The notes beneath the pieces were generated by a model. That model did no database searches, had not been told where the DNA came from, and worked only from the letters and a program-made list of their open reading frames with translations. A program made the translations under genes and the position numbers. DNA of 6,206 nt from an uncultured bacterium (GTDB lineage: Bacteria; Bacillota; Clostridia; Lachnospirales; Lachnospiraceae), in the NCBI GenBank assembly GCA_947071365.1, contig CAMTFT010000121.1, positions 1 to 6,206 on the forward strand. The letters are read 5' to 3'. Shown in pieces: positions 1 through 5,633 of the stretch (its first letter is position 1; every line of letters begins with the position of its first letter).

Positions 1-24
1 AAATAAAAAAGGGAGATACGTAAA

Positions 25-255
25 ATGAGAGAAGAAGTATTGGATTTATTGGCAGAGATCTGTGAGGATGACGCAGTAAAGCGGGAGCTTGATATGGAAC
101 TGTTTGAATCGGGGCTGATGGATTCACTGGGCTTTGCGGAGTTTCTTGTTGAACTGGAGGAGCAGTTCGAGATCGTAATTTCTCCGTCAGAGGTAGAGCG
201 CTATGACATTAATACGCCGGAGAAGATTCTTGAACTGGTAGAGGCGAGGGCATAA
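25..255 (+). CDS. dltC: DltC, D-alanyl carrier protein
   Basis: This 76-residue protein is a small acidic acyl-carrier-like protein, the usual length for DltC (about 78). By family knowledge DltA adenylates D-alanine and loads it as a thioester on the 4'-phosphopantetheine arm of DltC in the cytoplasm; DltC then presents it to the membrane acyltransferase DltB. The attachment motif is visible as LFESGLMDSLGF (residues 26-37), with Ser34 in the D-S-L core the expected phosphopantetheine site. Leu/Glu-rich helices on both sides (EFLVELEEQFEI, EKILELVEARA) fit the four-helix carrier fold. The ATG is preceded by GGGAG at 11-15 with a 9-base gap. The stop is only 3 bases before the dltD start, so the two genes are almost certainly cotranscribed. 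A generic acyl carrier protein is the alternative, but the adjacent dltD makes DltC by far the better call. Confidence 0.95.
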   Translation: MREEVLDLLAEICEDDAVKRELDMELFESGLMDSLGFAEFLVELEEQFEIVISPSEVERYDINTPEKILELVEARA

Positions 256-258
256 AAA

Positions 259-1428
259 TTGAAGCGAGTAAAAGCATTTTTGGCAGCACTTTTGCTGTTC
301 GCGGTGACGGTTGCCGGGTGCCACGTATATATTCAGGGCCGCGTAGCGGTGAATAATCCGAAATTTTCTACGTGGTCTGAGGAGAAAAAAGGAAAATCGC
401 TGGCCGGGCTGACGGAAAATATGAATGAAGAGAGCTTTCCGGTCTTTGGCTCTTCCGAATTTCAGCACGGTACAGAGACGATCTATCATCCATCAGAAAT
501 ATTTTCGCAAAGCCGTTTTAACCCGATGCTGATAGGGGCCGGGTATTATCAGTCGCTGAGCCATGCGGTGACGCTGGCGGCGGTGGAGGGCTCCATGGAG
601 CAGCGAAAGGCGGTATTGATCCTGTCTCCGCAGTGGTTTCGCAAGACGGGGGTGGTGAACCAGGCGTATGCGTCCCGATTTTCAGAAACGCTGTATGCCG
701 GTATGCTGGCCAATGATAAGCTGAGCGATGAGACGAAAAAATATATTTCTAAGCGTACCCATAAGCTGCTTCGCGGGATCGATGATAAGACTCTGGAGCA
801 CGTAGATCTGCATGAAAAGGTATTGTGGCAAAAAGAGGGAAATGCCATTGAGGCGGCACAGGAAGAATTGTGGAACCGCTTTTTGCACGAGAAGGAGCTT
901 TTCTCCATGAGCGCTATGCAAAATGTGGCGGGCATCCGGCAGGGAGACGGGCTGCCCGTCGAGGAGCAGGAACCAGACTGGGACGCGCTGATGCAGCAGG
1001 CGGAAGCGGATGGCGAGCGGGAAAACCAGAACGAGTTTTTCATAAACGACAGCAGCTACAAGCGTCTGGAGCCGCACCTGGAGCAGAAAAAAGACGTGAG
1101 TAAAGACGCGGTAAACGGCTACCAGAAATCGCCGGAATACGATGACCTCCGGTGTTTTCTGCAGGTATGCAGGGAGCTGGAGATCACGCCGATGCTTGTT
1201 CTCATACCGGTAAACGGATATTATTATGATTTTACAGGCTTCCCGAAGACGGCCAGAGAAGGCTACTATGAAAAGATCCGCGCAGTAGCAGAGGAGTACG
1301 GCGTGCAGGTCGCGGATTTCTCCGATCAGGAATACACAAAATATTTCTTTGAAGACAGAGTGCATATTGGAAAGAAAGGGTGGGTGATGGTCTGTGAAAG
1401 CCTTTATCGATTCTATCAGGAAGATTAA
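259..1428 (+). CDS. dltD: DltD, D-alanyl transferase to teichoic acid (TTG start)
   Basis: At 389 residues this has the full length of DltD, the membrane-anchored extracytoplasmic protein needed to put D-alanine on teichoic acids. The N-terminus has a basic start and a hydrophobic segment (about residues 5-20). The family nucleophile block appears as FPVFGSSEF (60-68, candidate Ser65/Ser66), and the C-terminal Asp-x-x-His of the triad as DRVH (Asp366, His369), the same spacing known in DltD of lactobacilli. The start is a TTG at 259: GAGGCGAGGG (241-250) lies at good distance, and the first in-frame ATG (421) would remove the whole membrane segment. The start nearly abuts the dltC stop, and the 3' end overlaps the dltX-like gene by 35 bases. 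VAGC at 18-21 resembles a lipobox, so lipid anchoring instead of a plain membrane helix is possible but unproven. Confidence 0.95.
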   Translation: MKRVKAFLAALLLFAVTVAGCHVYIQGRVAVNNPKFSTWSEEKKGKSLAGLTENMNEESFPVFGSSEFQHGTETIYHPSEIFSQSRFNPMLIGAGYYQSLSHAVTLAAVEGSMEQRKAVLILSPQWFRKTGVVNQAYASRFSETLYAGMLANDKLSDETKKYISKRTHKLLRGIDDKTLEHVDLHEKVLWQKEGNAIEAAQEELWNRFLHEKELFSMSAMQNVAGIRQGDGLPVEEQEPDWDALMQQAEADGERENQNEFFINDSSYKRLEPHLEQKKDVSKDAVNGYQKSPEYDDLRCFLQVCRELEITPMLVLIPVNGYYYDFTGFPKTAREGYYEKIRAVAEEYGVQVADFSDQEYTKYFFEDRVHIGKKGWVMVCESLYRFYQED

Positions 1429-1555
1429 AGAACATCCGCGGGTGATGTTCGCGTGTCACGCCGCCGGATTTTATATCCTGATGATGATACTGTATCTGTA
1501 TTTTATGCTGGCGAACCTGTCCAGCGCCCCCAAATTCGTGTATACACAATTTTGA
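1394..1555 (+). CDS. dltX: DltX-like membrane microprotein with C-terminal acyl-shuttle motif
   Basis: A 53-residue protein starts at GTG 1394, the first start codon after an in-frame stop (TGA 1385-1387), and ends at TGA 1553-1555. GGGTGGG (1378-1384) can serve as ribosome site. The N-terminus is short and basic (MKAFIDSIRKIKEHPR), followed by one membrane span at about residues 18-41, rich in Met, Leu, Tyr and Ala. The protein ends exactly in FVYTQF (48-53), which fits the F-x-Y-x-x-F type C-terminal hexapeptide of DltX (FIYNEF-like). In the established Dlt mechanism the MBOAT protein DltB moves D-Ala from DltC to the Tyr of this motif outside the membrane, and DltD takes it from there; here the acceptor would be Tyr50. 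The gene overlaps dltD by 35 bases in another frame, suggesting coupled translation. In Bacilli dltX is usually at the 5' end of the operon; here it is last. Assignment is by motif, topology and context, not by a search. Confidence 0.85.
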   Translation: MKAFIDSIRKIKEHPRVMFACHAAGFYILMMILYLYFMLANLSSAPKFVYTQF

Positions 1556-1569
1556 TAGCTACGAGCCGC

Positions 1570-1630
1570 ATAAATAAGAAGAGGAACAGCATGACTGCTT
1601 GCAGGAAAGGCTGTTTCTCTTTTTATTTAT
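1570..1630. terminator. Rho-independent terminator of the dlt operon, probably bidirectional
   Basis: Bases 1570-1590 pair with 1610-1630 over 21 positions, all Watson-Crick except two G-T(U) pairs, around a 19-base loop. The GC-containing inner part (GAGGAACAGC against GCTGTTTCTC) is followed by a T-rich outer arm (CTTTTTATTTAT), with an A-rich run on the opposite arm, so it could stop transcription from either side. It begins 14 bases after the dltX stop and is the natural end of the operon. It also sits inside the larger inverted-repeat element 1558-1850. Confidence 0.85.
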
Positions 1631-1674
1631 GGGGCGACAGCCCCAAGTGAGATGGAGCGAAGCGGAATCGAACA

Positions 1675-1838
1675 AAGTGTGCTGACCCGCTCATATTCAG
1701 CCCAACAGCACTGTCTATTCTGCCATCTGCTTCGTTGTCATCAGTCAACGATGCCACCGCATCGCTTCCTTCTTCCGCCTTGCAGAGTGTCAGAATATTC
1801 AGCACTGTTTGACTAAACATGAGCGGGTCAGCACACTT
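1675..1838. repeat. Perfect 20-base inverted repeat with structured interior
   Basis: AAGTGTGCTGACCCGCTCAT (1675-1694) is exactly the reverse complement of 1819-1838. The 124-base interior has further pairing: TATTCTG (1716-1722) with CAGAATA (1791-1797), and a perfect 6-base hairpin with a 4-base loop (CGATGC-CACC-GCATCG, 1749-1764). ATATTCAG occurs twice (1693-1700 and 1795-1802), as does CAGCACTGT (1706-1714 and 1800-1808), as short direct repeats near the two arms. It forms the core of the 1558-1850 element. The minus strand is open across it (1895 to 1623), but nothing marks that frame as a real gene. Confidence 0.75.
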
Positions 1839-1888
1839 GCGGCTCGTAGCGGAAGTGGAGGGATACACTCCATCTGATTCCCCTTTCA

Positions 1889-1917
1889 TTGACATAAATT
1901 TCGGGATACTATATAAT
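1889..1917 (+). promoter_or_regulatory. Consensus sigma-70/sigma-A promoter of the hybrid kinase
   Basis: TTGACA (1889-1894) and TATAAT (1912-1917) both match consensus in all six bases and are 17 bases apart, the ideal spacing. Transcription should begin near 1924, giving a leader of about 48 bases before the TTG start of the kinase. The promoter lies just outside the 1558-1850 element, downstream of the dlt terminator, so the kinase is an independent transcription unit. No operator palindrome is evident around it. Confidence 0.9.
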
Positions 1918-1957
1918 GTAAACGTTCTATGGATAAACAGGTCAAGCTATATTGAAA

Positions 1958-1963
1958 AAGGAG
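1958..1963 (+). promoter_or_regulatory. Ribosome binding site that fixes the kinase TTG start
   Basis: AAGGAG, a near-perfect Shine-Dalgarno sequence, ends 8 bases before the in-frame TTG at 1972. The earlier in-frame ATG at 1819 lies upstream of the promoter and inside the inverted repeat, so it cannot be the start on this transcript. The next in-frame ATG (2029) comes just before the first membrane segment and has no such site. Confidence 0.85.
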
Positions 1964-1971
1964 CAGTAGTT

Positions 1972-4557
1972 TTGGGTATTAATGATAAAGAAAGAAGTGA
2001 AAGGCAGGCTGCATGGAAAACAAGCACAATGCGTTTCCTCATAAGCAGCTTTGTCGCTATTATTATTGTATGTATAGGTGTTCTGGCGTTTTTTGCAGTC
2101 TCGACAAGTAAAAAGAGTGAGAAGACAATAAACAAAATAGGCACGATTTACATGGCGGGGATGAATGAAAGAATCGCCATGCATTTTGAGGCAACGGTGG
2201 AATCGAGGCTGAATCGTGTTGAGTATCTCATTGACTCGGTTCCGGCTGCTGATCAGGATGATTATGATGAAATGAAAGAAAAGCTGGTATACGGTGCGGA
2301 GGCGCGCAATCTCAGTCATCTGGCTTTTCTGGCAGAAGATGGGACGCTGGAAATGCTTCTGGGTGATCAGATCGAGCTGGCCGACGCAGATCCTTTTCTG
2401 GGGTCGCTTAATGAGGGCGAGGAAAAAATTGCGGCTGGACTCTGCGAGCAGTACGGGGACATTATGGCACTTGGTGTCCCGGCCGAATATCCGATGAAAA
2501 ACGGCAAGAAATGTGTTGCCCTGGTAGGAGCGATGCCGGTTGATTACATAAAAAAGCTTCTTGCTCTGGATGACAATTATTCACTTGTGTATTCGCATAT
2601 CATACGACGGGATGGAAGCTTTGTAATTAAAAACGGGGATGTGCAGGAAAATAATTATTTTGAGCTGATGACAGAATATTTTCTGGACAGCCATGGGAAA
2701 GTGTCCGATACATACGTTCAGGAGCTGAAAAAAGCGATGTCGGAAAAGTCGGATTACTCCGCGCTGTTTTATATGGAAAACGACCGGCGGCATCTTTACT
2801 GTACCGCCCTTCCATATTCTGAGTGGTATCTGATAACTGTTATGCCATACGGTTCGCTGGACGAAGCGGTGAATGAGCTGAATCTGCAGAGATTCGTACT
2901 TTTGCTGATAAGTATAGGTGTTATCCTGTGCGTGCTTTTGATCGTGTTTGTCAAATACTTCAGGCTGACGCAGAGGCAGATCTGCGAGCTGGAGGAGACA
3001 CGTACAGAAGCGGTCAATGCGAACAGGGCCAAGAGTGAATTTCTGTCGAATATGAGCCATGATATTCGGACGCCTATGAATGCTATTTTGGGTATGACGG
3101 CGATTGCGGTTGCCAATGTTGAGAATACGGACAGGGTGAGAGACTGCCTGAAGAAAATTACTTTGTCCGGCAAGCATCTTCTGGGCCTGATCAATGATAT
3201 TCTTGATATGTCAAAAATCGAAAGCGGCAAGCTGGTGCTTTCTATGGAACAGATATCGCTTCCGGAAATAATGGACGGTGTCGTGAACATCATACAGGCA
3301 CAGATCAAGGAGAAACAACAGCAGTTTGACATTTTCATTCACGATATAGCAGTGGAAAATGTATACTGCGACAGCGTCCGGCTGAATCAGATACTGATCA
3401 ATCTTCTGTCAAATGCAATAAAGTTTACACCGCAGGGCGGACTGATACACGTCGCTCTGAATGAGGAGGATTCACCTGCCGGGGAAGATTACGTGCGCGT
3501 TCATTTTCGTGTAAAAGACAGCGGAATCGGGATGGCACCGGAATTTGTGGACAAAATCTTTGAAACTTTTACGAGAGAGGATAACAAGCGTGTTCATAAG
3601 ACGGAAGGAACCGGACTGGGCATGGCGATCACCAAGTATATTGTTGACGCAATGGGCGGCAGTATTGAGGTGGAGAGCCAGGTCGGCAAGGGCTCGGAGT
3701 TCCATGTGATCCTCGATTTGGAAAAGGCGGTTATTCCGGAGGCTGATATGATCCTTCCCGATTGGAATATGCTGCTCGTTGACGATGATGAGGAGCTTTG
3801 TGTAAGCGCCAGATCATCTCTCGAATCCATAGGCATAAAATCTGACTGGGCTCTGGACGGATACACTGCAATAAAGATGGTGGAGGACAGACACAGGAAA
3901 CACGACGATTACCAGATTATACTTATAGACTGGAAGATGCCGGGAATTAACGGAATCGAGATGGCGCGTATCATACGCAGGAAAATGGGAGAGAGCGTTC
4001 CTATTCTTCTGATCTCAGCGTACGATTGGAGCAGTATTGAAGAAGAGGCCCGGGAAGCCGGTGTGACCGGGTTTATTTCCAAGCCGTTGTTTAAATCAAC
4101 ACTCTTTTATGGATTGAAGCAATATACGGATGATAAGATCCAGGTGGCAGAGCACAGCGGAAATTCCCGGGAAGATTTTGGCGGCGCAAGAGTCCTTGTC
4201 GCGGAGGATAATGAGCTGAACTGGGAGATCGCGAAGGAATTGCTTTCGCAGTATGGACTGGAGCTCGAATGGGCGGAAAACGGCCAGATATGTGTGGACA
4301 AATATACGAGCTCTCCGGTGGGATATTATTCTGCGATCCTCATGGATATCAGGATGCCGGTTATGACCGGATATGAGGCGACAGAGGCGATCCGCAGCCA
4401 GAAACGTGAAGACTCGGATGTGCCGATCATCGCGATGACAGCAGATGCGTTTACCGAGGATGTCGAGAATAGTTTGCGATGCGGCATGAATGCGCATGTT
4501 GCAAAGCCTATCGATGTCAAAGAGGTGACGAGGTTGCTGGAGAAATTTATTGATTGA
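1972..4557 (+). CDS. Membrane hybrid sensor histidine kinase with two receiver domains
   Basis: From the TTG at 1972 the protein has 861 residues. Domains in order: short cytoplasmic N-terminus; membrane span about 21-43; extracytoplasmic sensor region about 44-307 (probably dCache/PAS-like, ligand unknown); second span about 308-327; HisKA with H-box SHDIRTPMNAI (phospho-acceptor His363); HATPase_c with N-box around Asn481, G1 DSGIGM from Asp516 and G2 GTGLGM (546-551); receiver 1 (acidic Asp604-606, phospho-acceptor Asp653, Ser682, Lys704); receiver 2 (Glu745-Asp746, phospho-acceptor Asp792, Thr823, Lys845). All key residues are present, so both receivers should be phosphorylatable. No HPt or DNA-binding domain is seen, so signal exit needs a separate HPt or response regulator, or is by phosphate-sink action; no partner gene lies in this window. 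It has its own consensus promoter and ends in a bidirectional terminator. Its last 43 bases are tandemly repeated past the stop. The signal sensed cannot be read from the sequence. Confidence 0.93.
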   Translation: MGINDKERSERQAAWKTSTMRFLISSFVAIIIVCIGVLAFFAVSTSKKSEKTINKIGTIYMAGMNERIAMHFEATVESRLNRVEYLIDSVPAADQDDYDEMKEKLVYGAEARNLSHLAFLAEDGTLEMLLGDQIELADADPFLGSLNEGEEKIAAGLCEQYGDIMALGVPAEYPMKNGKKCVALVGAMPVDYIKKLLALDDNYSLVYSHIIRRDGSFVIKNGDVQENNYFELMTEYFLDSHGKVSDTYVQELKKAMSEKSDYSALFYMENDRRHLYCTALPYSEWYLITVMPYGSLDEAVNELNLQRFVLLLISIGVILCVLLIVFVKYFRLTQRQICELEETRTEAVNANRAKSEFLSNMSHDIRTPMNAILGMTAIAVANVENTDRVRDCLKKITLSGKHLLGLINDILDMSKIESGKLVLSMEQISLPEIMDGVVNIIQAQIKEKQQQFDIFIHDIAVENVYCDSVRLNQILINLLSNAIKFTPQGGLIHVALNEEDSPAGEDYVRVHFRVKDSGIGMAPEFVDKIFETFTREDNKRVHKTEGTGLGMAITKYIVDAMGGSIEVESQVGKGSEFHVILDLEKAVIPEADMILPDWNMLLVDDDEELCVSARSSLESIGIKSDWALDGYTAIKMVEDRHRKHDDYQIILIDWKMPGINGIEMARIIRRKMGESVPILLISAYDWSSIEEEAREAGVTGFISKPLFKSTLFYGLKQYTDDKIQVAEHSGNSREDFGGARVLVAEDNELNWEIAKELLSQYGLELEWAENGQICVDKYTSSPVGYYSAILMDIRMPVMTGYEATEAIRSQKREDSDVPIIAMTADAFTEDVENSLRCGMNAHVAKPIDVKEVTRLLEKFID

Positions 4558-4654
4558 TATTAAAGAAGTGACGAGGTTGCTGGAGAAATCTATTGATTGA
4601 TATTAAAGAAGTGGTCGGGTTACTGGGAAAATATAGCGATTGACGTTAAAAATG
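4513..4654 (+). repeat. 43-base tandem repeat of the kinase 3' end
   Basis: Three adjoining 43-base units lie at 4513-4555, 4556-4598 and 4599-4641, with the start of a fourth (from 4642) running into the terminator. Units 1 and 2 differ at 4 of 43 positions, units 2 and 3 at 10 of 43. Unit 1 is coding (last 14 codons, DVKEVTRLLEKFID, plus the first base of the TGA stop). Units 2 and 3, read in their own shifted frames, give DIKEVTRLLEKSID and DIKEVVGLLGKYSD, each also ending at TGA. Since 43 is not a multiple of 3, the extra copies are not appended to the protein. Confidence 0.9.
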
Positions 4655-4690
4655 GCGGGTGAATTACGAAATTAATTCCCCGCCATTTTT
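4648..4690. terminator. Bidirectional terminator between convergent genes
   Basis: AAAAATGGCGGG (4648-4659) pairs perfectly with CCCGCCATTTTT (4679-4690). After one unpaired base (4660) the stem continues with GAATT (4661-4665) against AATTC (4674-4678). The T-tract on one strand and the A-tract on the other make it symmetrical, so it should terminate both the kinase transcript from the left and the methyltransferase transcript from the right, whose stop codon is 14 bases away. Confidence 0.93.
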
Positions 4691-4703
4691 CATGCATCGT
4701 GTT

Positions 4704-5570
4704 TTAGTTATTGATCTTCTCCCATCGTCCGGACGCGCCGCAGGGGAGTACCAGACCGCTTTCGGTCACAGGAAGTCCGATCTCCTGCGATTCCACATGG
4801 CCTCCGAATTTTTTCAGCTCTGTTGAGATCATATATGTGAGCACTGCCGGGGCAAGCCCGGTAGTATAGGAATTTACCAGGAAAAACAGAGGCTCATCGC
4901 TGAGCAGCCTGGCTGTGAGCTGTATGAAAGGATGAATCGATTCTTCAATCTTCCATATCTCCCCCTTCGGTCCGCGGCCATAAGAAGGCGGATCCATAAT
5001 GATTCCGTCGTAATGGTTGCCGCGGCGGATCTCACGCTCCACAAATTTTACACAGTCATCCACCAGCCATCGTATTGGGGCTGATGATAACCCTGACGCG
5101 GCGGCATTTTCTTTTGCCCAGCCGACCATTCCCTTGGAAGCGTCTACATGGGTAACTGCAGCGCCGGCAGCAGCGGCGGCAAGGGTAGCGCCGCCGGTAT
5201 ATGCAAAGAGGTTCAGTACCTTGACCGGCCGCCCTGCGGAACGGATTTTCTCAGAAAACCAGTCCCAGTTCGTGGCCTGCTCCGGGAAAAGCCCCGTATG
5301 CTTGAAGCTTAAGGGCTTCATATGAAAGGTCAGATCGCGGTAGCGAATGCTCCATTGCTCCGGCAGATCGAAGAATTCCCATTCCCCTCCGCCTTTTTTG
5401 CTGCGGTGGTAATGGCCGTTGCGCTTTTTCCAGCCGTAATGCTGCCGCGGCGTATCCCATATAACCTGAGGGTCGGGGCGCACCAGAAGGTAGTCTCCCC
5501 AGCGTTCCAGTTTTTCTCCTTTTGAAGTGTCGATTACCTCATAATCGCTCCAGTTGTCTGCAATCCACAT
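4704..5570 (-). CDS. Class I SAM-dependent methyltransferase, RlmI/RlmK-like, without PUA domain
   Basis: This 288-residue protein has a complete Rossmann methyltransferase core: motif I LNLFAYTGG (119-127, SAM binding), HVDAS (141-145, acidic end of strand 2), VDDCVKF (170-176), and motif IV MDPPSYGRG (192-200). The pattern is that of the family holding the rRNA methyltransferases RlmI and the RlmK half of RlmKL, so an RNA, probably rRNA, base is the likely substrate. E. coli RlmI (about 396 residues) has an N-terminal PUA domain; here a short Trp/Tyr/Lys-rich N-terminal part replaces it. At the motif VI position the protein reads LVNSYTTGL, with no Cys where m5C-forming relatives are expected to carry one; the only cysteines are Cys173 and Cys277 (LPCGASGRW). 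C5-cytosine methylation is therefore doubtful. GGGAGGA (5575-5581) precedes the ATG. The coiled-coil gene ends 63 bases upstream with no clear terminator between, so cotranscription is possible. Exact substrate unknown. Confidence 0.85.
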   Translation of the reverse strand: MWIADNWSDYEVIDTSKGEKLERWGDYLLVRPDPQVIWDTPRQHYGWKKRNGHYHRSKKGGGEWEFFDLPEQWSIRYRDLTFHMKPLSFKHTGLFPEQATNWDWFSEKIRSAGRPVKVLNLFAYTGGATLAAAAAGAAVTHVDASKGMVGWAKENAAASGLSSAPIRWLVDDCVKFVEREIRRGNHYDGIIMDPPSYGRGPKGEIWKIEESIHPFIQLTARLLSDEPLFFLVNSYTTGLAPAVLTYMISTELKKFGGHVESQEIGLPVTESGLVLPCGASGRWEKINN

Positions 5571-5633
5571 AGTATCCTCCCGTTGGCGGCAGCTTTTTTC
5601 ATGTAAGACAAGAATTTACTTATGACATTGGTT

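Larger units (their letters stand above)
1558..1850. repeat. Structured intergenic element bounded by 13-base inverted repeats
   Basis: GCTACGAGCCGCA at 1558-1570 is the exact reverse complement of 1838-1850. Inside lie, in order, the dlt terminator hairpin (1570-1630), a short hairpin GGGGC-GACA-GCCCC (1631-1644), and a 20-base perfect inverted repeat (1675-1694 with 1819-1838). All these helices are compatible, giving one multibranched fold of about 293 bases. No flanking target duplication is visible (ATA on the left, GGA on the right) and no transposase is encoded. A dispersed non-autonomous repeat (MITE-like) or a structured RNA or terminator element are the likely readings. The inverted repeats are seen directly; mobility is inference. 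Confidence 0.65.

Noticed and set aside
187..489. Minus-strand open frame of 100 codons across the dltC/dltD junction
   Set aside because: It is antisense to two well supported genes and rich in Arg, Phe and Cys as expected for a shadow frame.
549..1365. Long minus-strand open frames opposite dltD
   Set aside because: They are antisense to a full-length DltD with intact catalytic motifs; no ribosome site or recognisable domain.
1453..1650. Plus-strand open frame of 65 codons (start MSRRRILYPDDD)
   Set aside because: It overlaps the dltX-like gene in another frame, runs through the terminator hairpin, and has no ribosome site or domain character.
1558..1850. Insertion sequence with transposase
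   Set aside because: No transposase-length coding frame or motif and no flanking target duplication; only a non-autonomous repeat or structured element is supportable.
5571..5633. Possible terminator or promoter between the coiled-coil gene and the methyltransferase
   Set aside because: Only a weak GTAA/TTAC pairing is visible, with no GC-rich stem and no convincing -35/-10 pair.
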